In this document: in pieces, positions 44,309 through 56,177 of the stretch
Numbering within the stretch: position 1 is the stretch's first letter
Layout of the letters: each line of letters begins with the position of its first letter
NCBI GenBank assembly: GCA_029891345.1
Contig: CM056993.1
Span: forward strand, 107,251,300 to 107,315,299
Direction: 5' to 3'
Origin: Dryococelus australis
Lineage: Eukaryota; Arthropoda; Insecta; Phasmatodea; Phasmatidae
Length of the DNA stretch: 64,000 nt
Notes under the pieces: model-generated
Database searches by the model: none
Seen by the model: the letters and a program-made list of their open reading frames with translations, nothing else
Told to the model about the DNA's origin: nothing
Translations under genes and position numbers: made by a program

Positions 44309-44700
44309 TAACCGGTAAGCAGGCCCTGGGAAGCTGCACGGCGCCGCAGCAATCGTCGCTCGGCCGTGCACAAGTGCACTGCGGCTGGAAGCGTGGTGCG
44401 CCGTGCGTGGCGGTCACGCTGCGCCGCCTGGCGCCCGCTGTCGTGATCTCGCCGCCTTTCCAAACTTCCTTCCTGGAGCTGCGCGGCGCCGCTTTCTCTG
44501 CCCAGGTGGCGCGGTAACCCAGCGTGCGCGGGGAAATTTTCGGCCTGCAGGTCGGCGCTGCCACCACCCGCGCCTTAAGGATATTTGTAGCTGTGCGTCC
44601 CAGGTCAAGAAGCGAGGGAGCGATATGGGCGACAGTTACACGCACGCCTAGTGCCCTAGTGCAAGGCGTGCAGTGTTTCCGTCGTTACACTGTACTCTGC
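44309..44700. other. GC- and CpG-rich island, unassigned
   Basis: One of the most GC-rich segments of the window, with frames open on both strands and no recognised product. A short stretch (GAGCGATATGGGCGACA, GCAAGGC) resembles 46850-46910, hinting at a GC-rich repeat. Confidence 0.4.
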
Positions 44701-45031
44701 AAATTAGATCTGTAACATAGGGGTTTCATTACACGAGATGAAAGCCCACAGATTAAAAAACGTCCGTATATTTGTACTTTTCACTTGACGCTTAAGGAAA
44801 CTGCATAGGCAAGTTTTAAAAATGCGATATTTGACCATTTTCACAATTTTTTTCTCCAAGAATACACTTCATATGACACAAGTAAAAATGTAGGGCTATA
44901 GATAATTGTTTTTTTTTTTTTTTAATCTTGTCTGAAAAAAAGTAATATTTTCAGAACATTAATTTACCGACATAAGCGTTTACGCGCAAACAACGATTTC
45001 ACAGAAAACGTTACAGTACACACGAGTATTA

Positions 45032-45846
45032 AGGCTCGTCTACAATCAATTTGAAATAAACAAAAAACGTTAAACGCTAAACGTCGCCATAAGAAAACTG
45101 GCGTGTCTTCAATCGACGTTAACCGGAATAAAAATAAAATAATGTAGGTGCAATACAAATTTTTTGTTTCGGTTTGAACTTTAAAAAGAACCTTTTCTTC
45201 TTAAAAAAATATATATATTCCGAAGACTTATAGTTCAGGGATAGAAAAATTTCGCGAAATCATTTAGGGACAAGATATACGTCAAACACATATACTGTGA
45301 AGTCACCTTCGCAATTGGATCACAGTTCATTAGACCCGCCCTGCACGTCTCTGAGCCAATAGCAGACTTGCAAGGAAACACCTAGCAAATCCCATAACTG
45401 CCAGGTATGGGGTAATAGCCAATTAACACACAGCTGAGGCTCTAGAATGCACAGGACTAAGGAGTCTAGGAGATTGAACTCGCGAAATTTTTCTATCCTT
45501 ACTTATAGTTACACTCAATTATTTTTTAATGCATTTTGCATTATTTTTATATTTATTTAGTATAACATTAACAAAATATATATGTACGGCGATAGTGGTG
45601 CTCTGTGTTGCCAATCGTCTGAAACATTTGTTTTCGCTTGTTTGTGACGCCATGAATTCTGATTGGGTAGCGTCAAACGTCAGAAGCAAATACTTGAATG
45701 TTATCCAACTTCTACCGAGTTGCGTTTTACGTTTAGCGTCGTCATGAAACGTGTAACGTCGGTTGTAGCCAGAGCGTATACGATTCACGTATTAATGAAT
45801 CATTGTAACGCGTTATTGTAACGTCAACGTGATTGTAGACGGGCCT
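45032..45846. mobile_element. PIF/Harbinger-like MITE with a nested hAT-like element
   Basis: AGGCTCGTCTACAATCAATT at the left, TGATTGTAGACGGGCCT at the right, flanked by TTA (45029-45031 and 45847-45849). Subterminal AACGT-type repeats (AACGTTAAACG, GTAACGTC) occur on both sides. No transposase. Confidence 0.75.
45236..45501 (+). mobile_element. hAT-like MITE, family E, nested
   Basis: CAGGGATAGAAAAATTTCGC to CGCGAAATTTTTCTATCCTTA, flanked by CTTATAGTT on both sides (45227-45235 and 45502-45510). The nine-base match fits an 8-bp duplication with an edge coincidence. AAGGAGTCTAGG marks the module; no TATA is retained. Confidence 0.88.
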
Positions 45847-45885
45847 TTAATCATATCTCTCCGCGCGTGCGCGCACTCGCGCCTA

Positions 45886-46312
45886 TAATACATTCACAGT
45901 TACTTCACACTTTTCTGAAGCCCTGCCAAACTTCTACTTGCGCGATATTCCTCCGACCTGTGCAAACTAAGCTGAACTAAGTCGACAACATTACACGCAC
46001 CGAATTCGTGCGCACTTGTAATATTTTTTTTTCACGGGAACTATTTCTTACTAGGCGTTACCAAAATACATGATTTCTTACTGTTTTAATTCATATATAT
46101 ATATATATATATATAATAAATGAAATATTATAATTTGTAAGCAAAATACAGGTAAAAATCAATTTTAACGAAAAATAAGTTATTTTCATTTTAACAGAGG
46201 TATAAAAGGCTTATGATACACGGAGTATTAGGGAAATATCTAAACACGTCTTACATGGGGTGATTTTTCAAAGGTTTGATTCACAAAGTGTGAAGAAACC
46301 GTGAATAGACTA
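45886..46312 (+). mobile_element. TcB-type MITE
   Basis: TAATACATTCACAGTTACTT to GAAACCGTGAATAGACTA, with TA flanks. Includes a short (TA)n tract at 46096-46114. Confidence 0.83.
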
Positions 46313-46348
46313 TAGGTACACTGCTTTCCTTAATCACTTCACTTCTTA

Positions 46349-46756
46349 CAGGCTGTTGACAGTAAACCAAGAACTTTTAAAAGCCCTGCTTAAGATAAAG
46401 TACTTGTATGCGCAGCGTGAATTCTTCCGCCATATGCAAAATTAACCTGGCCACTGGGCTGATCACTTTATTAATGCGTCGTTTAAGTAAAATCGTGAAA
46501 TTATTAGGATTGGAAAATATGTTACAAATGTGGTATTTCTCTCACTTATATGTACAAAAATAAAGTAAAAGAAATAATTTCAATTTTCACAAACTTTTAC
46601 CAAGTACATTCAATAATTGAACCTTAATATATTGAACTAATTTCCCTTAACTCGAGGAATGCCAATCAACGTGCCCGTTAAAATACACGCAAGTTGAGCT
46701 AGCGATATTTTTCAAAGGTTGATTTCGAAAGTGCTCGCTGTATCGCGAACAGCGTA
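46349..46756 (-). mobile_element. TcA-type MITE, inverted and diverged
   Basis: CAGGCTGTTGACAGTAAACC at the left, CGCGAACAGCGTATC at the right, with TTCTTCCGCCATATGC and CTTTATTAATGCGTCG inside. Confidence 0.75.
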
Positions 46757-47507
46757 TCTCTAACTTTACCACGAACGCACATGTACACCCTCAACGTAAC
46801 GCTCGCCTAACTGGACATTTTTCCTCAGCGTTTGAGGCCGAGAAGTGCACAGAGCGATAAGGGCGACACTGCCACGCGAATCAAGTCCACCATCGCCGTT
46901 AAGCGCAAGGCTCTGAACTGGGGATGTGCAGTTCTCTCGTCGCACTACGTGGAACTATACGGGACTTTCACCGGTGACCATATTATTTCACTGGTAGAAA
47001 GGCTGTAGGAAGGTTCACTGCTGGGCCCTTAGGTAGTTTCGTAAAGATCATCTTCCGACCAAAATTTTTCGTATTCAGAGAGCATTTCATTGCTAATCCG
47101 AGGATCATCATTCTTTAGTACGGCCTAGCTTTTAGTCCAGACTGAGGGTAGGATTAACGAAGTATTAACGTCAAATAGAAACATGGCGAACATACAATAC
47201 GACAGTTTCGTTAATATTACATGCCAGTGAAAGCTAGATAAAGTTTACGAAACATAAATATTACGTTTAAGGCCGATGCTGTCAATCTGTATGCTTAAAT
47301 ATGCTGACCTAATGAATGAAATGTTCCGTGAACAATAATTCAAAGGAAATTTACCTTATAAGCTTAATAATACATGAGTTTTTAGCTACAGCAATACCTT
47401 TCTATTTTTGTGTCAATCAAATGCCTTTTCTAAAAACAGATTATTAAGAGACGTGATATTAATACACTCAAAGAGAATTTTAATTCAAATCTAACGTTCG
47501 TTATATA
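46757..47507. other. No recognised feature
   Basis: Mixed composition followed by AT-rich DNA. A weak resemblance at 46850-46910 to the GC island near 44.6 kb is the only pattern noted. Confidence 0.4.
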
Positions 47508-47790
47508 TAGAGATAGGAAGATTTCGCGAGTTCAATAACCTGTAGGCAAGACTCCACACTCCTTTGTACAGTCGATACTCAGAGTGTTGTTCACTGGCTG
47601 CTGCCCCCATGTTACCCTAAGCCTGGCAGTACGGGATTACCTTCTTGTTTCATTGCAAGTCCGCTATTGGCTCAGAGTCGTCCAGGGTGTTTCTAATAAT
47701 CTGTGATCCAATTGCAAAGGTGACTACAGTGCACACGCGTTTAAACTCTATATTGTCCTTTAGTGAATCCGCGAAATTTTCCTATATCTA
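47508..47790 (-). mobile_element. hAT-like MITE, family E
   Basis: TAGAGATAGGAAGATTTCGC and GCGAAATTTTCCTATATCTA are inverse ends. Flanks GTTATATA and GTTTTATA differ at one base. Minus-strand module GTGGAGTCTTGCC. A TA microsatellite follows at 47797-47820. Confidence 0.85.
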
Positions 47791-47849
47791 GTTTTATATT
47801 ATATATATATATATATATATGTGAAAGTATATATTTATAGCTAAACTGT

Positions 47850-47925
47850 ATTGGTAGCTCAGTGGTAACATCGTGGGCTGACAAAGCAGAAGAATGCAGG
47901 TTCAAATCTTTTCTGAGAAATAGAA
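47850..47925 (+). repeat. tRNA-like sequence, probably a SINE relic
   Basis: TGGTAGCTCAGTGGTAAC resembles box A and GGTTCAAATCT box B at the right spacing, but the D, anticodon and acceptor stems do not close. A similar relic lies at 49875-49955. Confidence 0.35.
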
Positions 47926-49206
47926 TTTAAACCAGTTTGTGATGTATTTTTGTAATGTATTTAACATTACAATACACTTTTAACATCATTATAAAGACAG
48001 TATTGGCGTAATAAAATGAAACCAGCCCTTATTACAAGTGCATAGGGGCGTGCTATGAAAATTTAACAAATCAATATCGAATAATAAGATATTAGTTTAT
48101 TAATTTTATCGCCCTCCATTCTGCAGTATTGCCATATATGATAGAGTCATAAAACATGGTTAAAACAAGTAGCGACGTTAATGTAATGAATAATGTGATT
48201 TGTTTATACGAGCACGCAACAGCACATTACTGAGAGCATCACTTTTGAGTGGAAATAATCAAAACCGAATACATGGCCAAGATATCTTATATACACGTTT
48301 TCTATTCCAAAGTTGCTGTGTAAAATATATTCATGTTTACAAAACGTCTACGTTTATTTTCAATTCAACACACAGCATAATAGATTCTATTCTCTTTCTT
48401 GTTACGTACATTAAGATTATTGAAAATTACTATTCAATTCGAAAACGAAAAACATTATTTTTATCAATAAGTTATATTGTATTTAGCGCTATCTAGATAA
48501 GAAAATCTGCAATGCGCATGTGCAGTTAACTTGACAACAGTATACGTCCATGATCCTTCGACTAAAGTTAGTCCTACTCTGGTCGCGGTTTATGAATATG
48601 ATATATTTAGGCCACCCTTAGTCCGGACTGACCTCAGACCAACTCCGAGGAAGATCATCTCTGGCTCCTCCTTGGACGAAGCTCTGACTATGAGTAAGGC
48701 CCTACAGTTCTAGTGGCCAACATGACAATGGAAACACTTCCTGTGCTCTCTAACGTAGTCCGTCGATCCGTCAGGCCAGAAAATGCTGTGTCAGCACCCA
48801 ACAACACGAAAATTCTAGCGCAAAGAGAAATGTTTTTAACGAATGTCATAAATATATTCTCTTTCCCTAACATAATTTATCAGCACTTACTCAGAAGATC
48901 TAAAACTCATATTCAGTTCAATTCAAAGTTGAAACGTAAAAAAAAAGTGAACAACTTCACTGCCTTGTGTATTTATAAATAAATCTATTCAGACAAATAA
49001 ACAAGTGGCTGTTTTTCCGACAGCCATGTTCAGGGAACGATATTACAAGGCGGTGGACTATCCGTTGGTCCGTTGAAAGTTAAAGTTTGAGATATATTTG
49101 ACGGATTGACGGATATAAAAAAAATTGCCCTGCGATTAGTTGAATATCACATGACCGCCGGACAGACGGGCGACTGACGAATGAAAAGGATGATTGTGAG
49201 CCCAGC
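47926..49206. other. No recognised feature
   Basis: AT-rich to about 48490, then mixed. The frames at 48531-48982 are short and unrecognised. Confidence 0.4.
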
Positions 49207-49380
49207 TTAACAGACCTTCAAGAAGGAAACAAGCGCCGAATCTCGTGCCACCTGGTCTAACGTGAAACTAGCTACACACTGAAGCAGCAGCCTAATGAAC
49301 ACAAATCTGAGGCTCGAAATGCATAGGACCGTGGATTCTAGCCAACAGTTCATTTCAAACGTCAAATTTTCCTGTCCCTG
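49207..49380 (+). mobile_element. hAT-like MITE, family E, right part
   Basis: CAGCAGCC, CTGAGGCTCGAAATGCATAG, GACCGTGGATTCTAGCC and the end CAAATTTTCCTGTCCCTG match the 33397 copy; the left third is absent. Confidence 0.65.
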
Positions 49381-50288
49381 CCTACGGTCCATCCGTGGTT
49401 ACATCGAGTAGAGATATACCTAGAGAGGACTTCCCCAGGTTAAATTTTCTGACCACTCCAGCTGTAGTTCGAGGGATGAATACCAAGTCGCGCTAGTTCA
49501 CTTTCGTGGCGTGAGCGTGGGGAATGTCGGCGGCGTTGCCACATTGATATCTACACTCTCTCTCGCTCATACTCTATCTCTGTCACCCCCAGTCCCAACT
49601 CCGCAACAGTAGAAAGTGTTCTGTATGTCTGCTATATCCACAAGGTGGTGGACAACTGACTTCCTAACTCAATTCGTATGTATCCGTTTACGAAAATATT
49701 ACAAGTTCTGTAAAACATATGTATGAACAAAATAAAACATAATGTACGCTTAATTAACGAAAAACGTTGCGTATTACTCACACAGTCATACTAAAAGAAT
49801 AAACACCACTTTATAAAATTCGCAATAACTGAGGATGTATGTTATATGCACCTTATCACACGTCTATGAGGTAAGTAATTTGTGTAGCTCAGTGAGTTAG
49901 TGCGCAAGTGTGCGCCATTCAGATGTAGGTTTTAGAGTTCAAATCATCGACGGGTATCGAGATTTTTATGTGATATATTATGGCTGTTTATAAATTATTT
50001 TATTGTCAAAAAATGTTTATTTTCAGAATATCTTTGTCTAAAAGTAATAATACGCAAGTACCAGCACAGTACAGTCTACGAGCTGTGGTCGCTAACCACA
50101 TAGTTTGGTTTCTAAAGTAGAGAATTTGAGCTGTATAGCGAAATAATGTTAACATGCACACATGAAAGACGTAAGTTTAATATTATAACAGTTCTGTCTT
50201 CTTTTGGTCGTACAACCGTAAAAACGTGTTTAATTACAGAGAACACAAGTTTGATTATTATGCTAATTAAAAATGCTCATTAAAAAAA
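49381..50288. other. Unassigned DNA with a tRNA-like relic
   Basis: TGTGTAGCTCAGTGAGTTAG ... AGAGTTCAAATCATCG at 49875-49955 resembles boxes A and B of a tRNA-derived repeat. The rest shows nothing. Confidence 0.35.
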
Positions 50289-50601
50289 CAGGAGCGTAGC
50301 CGGGATGGGGGTGATATATTGGGACATATCCCCCCCCCCCCCGAAATAAAAATAAAATTTGAAACCAAAATTACAAGTTTTGTTTTATTTTAATTCAAGG
50401 AATCTGTGATATTCCTTGAACATGAAGAATGTTTATAGCATTTTGTGGTTCCATATCTGTTCATGAACACATTAACTATAAATAATGATGTAACTATAAA
50501 TTTGTAATAATACAGGTTTTGTATTTGGCTAAAACTATAAATAAGAAATCCCCCCCCCCCCCCCATTTCCCGAATAGAGTACATTCCTAGCTACGCCCTT
50601 G
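50289..50601. mobile_element. hAT-like MITE with CAnGnGCGTAGC ends
   Basis: CAGGAGCGTAGCCGGGATGG at the left and CCTAGCTACGCCCTTG at the right are inverse, with C runs at 50331-50342 and 50551-50564 inside both ends. Similar GGGCGTAGC-ended elements are common in animal genomes (established knowledge, not searched). Flanking duplication is weak. Confidence 0.6.
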
Positions 50602-53199
50602 TTTAAATAATATGCCAATGTTTTAATGAGTGGCATAAATGTACGTCATACATACATGTGAATACAGTACCTTGTTTTACATACATAAGCAATGCCGTTA
50701 CTCATATAATTTTGCATACGCTAATAGTACTCGTACGGTAAAACCTAAACCAATGTAGTTTTCAGGGGAAAAAAGAAACAATATTCGTACGATGTAGATG
50801 CACCAGAAAGCGCTAACATATATAATTTGGTTGCATTTTTACCCCTGTCCCCTGCGAGTAGTTTTGCCTGCCATTTACAAGTTTCTATTAGCACTTTAGG
50901 TAACATGTGGGTATGAACCGATGCGTTCTTTCTTCCCTTATGCTATAGAAACTTGTATGCCTTCTGCTGTGCTCATGGGTATAAACAGAAAGTAGCAGAA
51001 ATTGGGTATTGTGTAAGGCCGGGTTAAACGACTCACGACTCTTAGAATTTAGGCACCAGAAGCATCTTAAATTCTTTCTAATTATCGGAAGACAAACGGT
51101 TTTGAAAATATGATACACTACTTTCTGCTAGTATTATACTACCATATTACAAGTGCTAGGAGAATGCTAGTAAAAAGGTGAAAATACCCACGATAAACGA
51201 ATGGAGTCTACACTTACTGTACGAATTAACACTCCTTGTTATGAAGATGATCGTAAATGTTATAAAATATATTTCGTTAGTATAGTATAATCATACAAAC
51301 AAAATGAGCGGTCGTTAACGAAAAAAGTATTTATTCATTCAACAAAACATGTTGCACACAGAACATTACTACTTTAAAAAAAGTAAATTATAATTATGTA
51401 AATATGCCACAAAGTTAACACACAAGAATGCCCTACTGTCACAAATCATTCAATTTTTACACAGCTGTCGTAAATTGTTGTCATTATCCATCTGTAGGCT
51501 AGGAGACAACAAACGTTCCAGAATACATGGAAAACTTTTAACGCAGTCAAAATATTTAATAATATTTATATTATACTTGGTAACAACTCTACACTATGAA
51601 TAGAGAAATGTATTGATTGTACTGCGTTTAAACACACCTGCACACCGTAATGCAGAGTAAACTGTGACGTTTGAAGTAAAGCTGGGTTTACAATAGAAAT
51701 ATTTAAGCATTATATTATACGTTAAGATGTGTGCAGAAGAAACGAATGTGTGTTCTTTTATGTTTTGGTTCCCAGTGGAACCTTATCATGACGTGTGCAT
51801 TGGTGGGATTTCCTTAAGCGTTGAAAGAAATAGTTGTTTTTTACATCTTTAGAAAAAAAAAATATGAGGTTATGGCCAATTAGCACAGAGCAGTCGGTTT
51901 TGTTGGCGGGAAACTGTTATTTACAGTAATGTAAGTATAAAACAATATGACAAAGTGGTGTGTATTCACTTGTTGACGATTATATTCGTTCACAAATAAT
52001 AAGCGTCTTTGATAGCAAATGTCTGCTTTAAGTATAATCGCCTTCAATATGGATGTTTTATACGAGGTCGTGTTAGGAACAAAAGTAAACATGACAGGCT
52101 TGCTGCCTGTTTCCATTCGGCGAGAATTAACAATTAGAAAATAAATGGAAAACCACAAATACAGAAGACGTGTTTCTGTATTACAGATAAGTGTCTACTG
52201 CATAATTCTAAATGCATTAGTTTTGGTATTGTAAATGTAGGCCGTATCCGAAATGGCAGATTGTGTTGAAAAAATTATCAGGTGACCCGGTTTTGCATAC
52301 AATCATTGTGAGGTATTTGGTAAATTGATATTTCGTATCTGTATATAGCGGCTGTTAGCAAAAATACAAAATGACAAAATCAGTGCCATGAGGGTTTTGG
52401 CACTCAAAACGCATGCGAATGCGTACTTAAAACGTATTTTGAAACGAATAACTATTCATGAAATTCGCTAGACAAGTTTTTAAAAGTAAGTAAGTAAGTG
52501 TTGTGGTTTATTTATATATTTCACAACACATGTTTCATTTTAAGTCGTTATTGGATATTATATTATTTTCTTGTTTATTAACAAATTCGCAGCATTCCAG
52601 TGATGATTGTAGAACGGAAATATTACGTCCTTTGTAAGCACTTAATTTATATAAAACAAATTTTCACTGTTAATGTTAGATTGTGTTGCCGCGAGTGCTA
52701 AACAAGTGACTCAACAATGTCCGGATTGAAACCTACGAAATGACATTACAAAATAACGAATTTGTCTTTTCGGACATGGCCTTAGCTTGACTATTAGTGA
52801 TTGGCACCCAGTCATTGCATTCAACTGATGTTTAGTATACAAATAGTTATATTTTGAAATGTACGTAGTCTGAAGTAAAATATTGCGACTCTCTTTGTTA
52901 TGTCTAGTTTTCATGTGTTCGTCAATGTTTACACTACAGTGTCAACGTTTTTCGCACTGTTATGAGTCCGAGGTTTCAGCGTAGAATATACAATGGTGTG
53001 CTGTATTACACTCGTGTAAATGTAAATACACAGAGCTGCCAACTTCTCAGTCAATATCCACTAATGCACACCATTATTATAAACCTGGATCTTACAGAGA
53101 CGACAGTTGTATTGTCGCTTTAAAACAAACATCTGTTAGAGTTGAGCCTTATACGTGATCATTAATGTCCTTTTCCCGCAGTGTGTATAAGTTGTAGTT
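50602..53199. other. AT-rich DNA without recognised feature
   Basis: About 2.6 kb with no repeat family shared with the rest of the window and no credible gene. Only a short AAGT-type run (near 52485-52500) was noted. Confidence 0.45.
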
Positions 53200-53370
53200 G
53201 TAACTGTAAATGGCCTTTTAACGTCCCCCGGTTTTGTACGTCAAAGATTAGCTGGGGACGGCTTACAGACTAACTTATAACCTAACTTAAATTAACACTA
53301 TGCCTTACCCGGGATTCGAACACAGAGCCTCCCGCACCCCAGATCGGTGGCGCACCAACAGTGTGCATAC
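53200..53370 (-). mobile_element. tRNA-like SINE (family 3)
   Basis: On the minus strand: GGTGCGCCACCGATCTGGGG, box B GTGTTCGAATCCCGGGTAAG, then GCCGTCCCCAGCTAATC. It matches the fragment at 15125-15245. Confidence 0.6.
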
Positions 53371-54902
53371 GGTTTTCTGCTTAATGAGATGCACGCTCAT
53401 ACAGCGTTCGAATTCGTCTACGTACGCAAATGTGTTACATGTTTCCGGAAATTACAAACGCACGTGCACGGGGAAACGAATGTGTGTACGTCTCGCGTCC
53501 TTACAGCCCATTAGCTACTATTTTGAAAATCGATTTATATGTAGTTCATAATTGTTATTCCAAATATTTCTCTTCATAAAGAATGGAATGGAGGCATTAA
53601 CTTTCTAAAAACGCCACTGAACAATGTTCTTAACAATGTATGCCTCTTTAACCTTTAATGATCTAGAAGAGCCGGGATAAACATAACCGGTTTTCTTCGT
53701 GATATGTTATAAACCGAGCGTGGCATTGAATTTATAGTTAATGTGCAGATCAGTGAGAACACTGACAATGTTTTTACAAGGTAAGGCATGGATGAGTGTA
53801 AACGTTATATCGAAATCCAACATTTAATTTTTATGAATATCAATGTTAAGTGTTCAACGGAAATCTACCTCTTGTTGTTACCAGTTTTAATGATACACTA
53901 TCGATAACTGCTTTTACTGGCTCAAATATATATTAATTCCTTTCTTGCAAAAATGTCTATTATTGGTCAATAGGAAAACTTTCATTATCATGCTCTTTCC
54001 AGCTACAGCTCCTAATGGATCGATAACTCTAAAGCTATGAGCCTACGTTCCAGTCATATTCAGTATGTGTTTTCCGTCAAAATGCTTGTTCAGAATCTTA
54101 TCAGCTAAATAGTTGCTGTAAAGGATGCTGATAAGTATGTCTATCGGAATGTATCACGTATCGAGCCGAGTGGAGTATGCTTATATACACAAGTGCATTC
54201 CTAGGTTCGGACACAGCCTTAATGATGCTTGAATCGACACTTTGAACGTACTGATTATTTGTACGAAAAGTCACCTTTGTAATAGGTCGCTACCCCAAAC
54301 TGTAAACATTGTGTTCAATTGTAGACCGTCGTGCGTCTAACATATATTTCTCCACTACTGAACAATTATTTCCTGTCTATTTCCTTTCACATAACAACGG
54401 AATGAAAAGTTTACTCTGATGTATGACATCATTCATGATTAATATGACGTGAGTAATTATAAGTGCTAATGGTAGTGGCATTTTATCATGAACACCTAAA
54501 TTATAGTAAAATAATATATTATAATTAAAAACAATGACCATAACATATATTTATGATAATTCATTTTAACAGAGGTAAATAAAATCAAATATTAGTTTAT
54601 ATCGCTTCAAATTTCCGCAAACAGATAATTCTACGACATAAACGAAACACATACCATGGTCGCCATTAGTGAATCATGAGTTGTGTATTCACAACTGCAA
54701 CGATTGTTGGTAACTCGCGTGTGACAGGCTCGCCTCTGGTAGAACTTGAACAAACACGTGGGTGAGCCGAGGTCAGGAACTGGCAACAACGCGAGGATGA
54801 CGTCGTCGAGAACACTAGCGCTCCCTTGGATCATTAGCGGAACTAACACGTAAAACTGGTCAGACTTCTGCCTATCCCATGACCACTCTAGTGTATACCT
54901 TT
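53371..54902. other. No recognised feature
   Basis: AT-rich DNA; the 72-residue minus-strand frame at 54631-54849 is unrecognised. Confidence 0.4.
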
Positions 54903-55395
54903 ACTCAGTGGTGGTTACTCTCAATTTTTCTGAAGTCCTGTTAAACTTATTATTTCAATCTCTTCCTTCGCCTCATGCAAACAAAGCTTAACTGAGCCGT
55001 GACTACTATAGGCTGTTCACGGTAAAGTGAGCACTTTTGATGCCCCGATTACATTTAAAATGAACCATTTTTTATCCTTCCAGCATATTCTAAAATAAAT
55101 ATTGCCATGTAGATAATAAATACGTTGTATATATTTCACCGGATTCTAAAGTTAATAACTAAGGCTACAATCAAATATATTTATCGACTACTATTCCAAA
55201 TGAGAGAGCTTCACAAAGTGCTCACTTTACAGTGAATAGCCTATACACTAAAGAGACAAAGCACCGCATTTGTGCGCAAACAGTTTTTAATATTTTGCAT
55301 GAGAACTGTTTCTTACCACGTATTACCTACACGCTTATTTCATCCCTGTTGCATTCATATTAATAATAATAAATTATAAATAAATAATACATTTC
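54903..55395 (+). mobile_element. TcB-type MITE interrupted by a TcS
   Basis: Left part with decayed end (CTGAAGTCCTGTTAAAC, CCTTCGCCTCATGCAAAC); after the insertion it continues with AAAGCACCGCATTTGTGCGC and CATGAGAACTGTTTCTTAC. The right end is lost near 55395. Confidence 0.78.
55009..55243 (+). mobile_element. TcS-type short MITE nested in TcB
   Basis: TAGGCTGTTCACGGTAAAGT to CTTTACAGTGAATAGCCTA, TA at 55007-55008 and 55244-55245. Excision of the element with one TA restores the TcB order. Confidence 0.88.
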
Positions 55396-56177
55396 TTACC
55401 AATGGGGCACTGTGGTTTATGCATAGTGACCTATAGAGACTCAAGTATGACGGAGTGTGACGGTACGTAAAGGTAAAATGAGTGTAAGAAACAAGATAAG
55501 TACGATGAAAGTATTTACTAAACAATAAATTGATTTTGTTTTACAGTAATACAGCAAGGCAATGTTGTAATTATAATTTTTTTTTTTTGGGCCTGAGAAA
55601 TCGACAAATGTAAAAGATACCAATGTTTAATTAAATCACCATATGCAACACTCAAAATCCTCAATATTCAAATGACTTTAACAAGTACTGACTGCAAAAA
55701 GTGAAAGAAACGGGACAAATCAATTTAAATATAAGCGGGAAACCAAACCCCCTCCTGGCCGGCCCACAACTATACCAAAAGTAAAGGAAAATTAGCGACA
55801 CGACGTACACGAAGGTAGCAGTCGAAAAGAAGGCATTAAGCGCCTCAAGGTAGTGGAGCGAACCAGCCTGCCTTCTGGTACCCTTGCAGTAATAATCATA
55901 CTAGTCTGCTCAGAGCTAAGTCATTGGTTGACGAAAAATTACAGCACTCTGTGAAAAACATGGTGATTATGTGTATCATGAACAAACGGCCAAAGCCGAC
56001 AAAATGTCTGCCTTCACTAATAATATATTTAAAAAAATACCAGACTGCATTCCTCGGTGCACGTTGCAGTGGAATCCTACAAATACTCATGCCGACCAGG
56101 AATATGAACTGGAACACCCATGACGAGCTCGCAGAAGTGAGCGACCTCCAAGTGCCAGGCCTGGAATATACCAGATG
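55396..56177. other. No recognised feature
   Basis: Short frames on both strands (for example 55924-56181) have no recognised relatives. Confidence 0.4.

Noticed and set aside
46780-46935. A gene in the GC-richer stretch after the TcA copy
   Set aside because: No frame of useful length; only a weak resemblance to the GC island near 44.6 kb.
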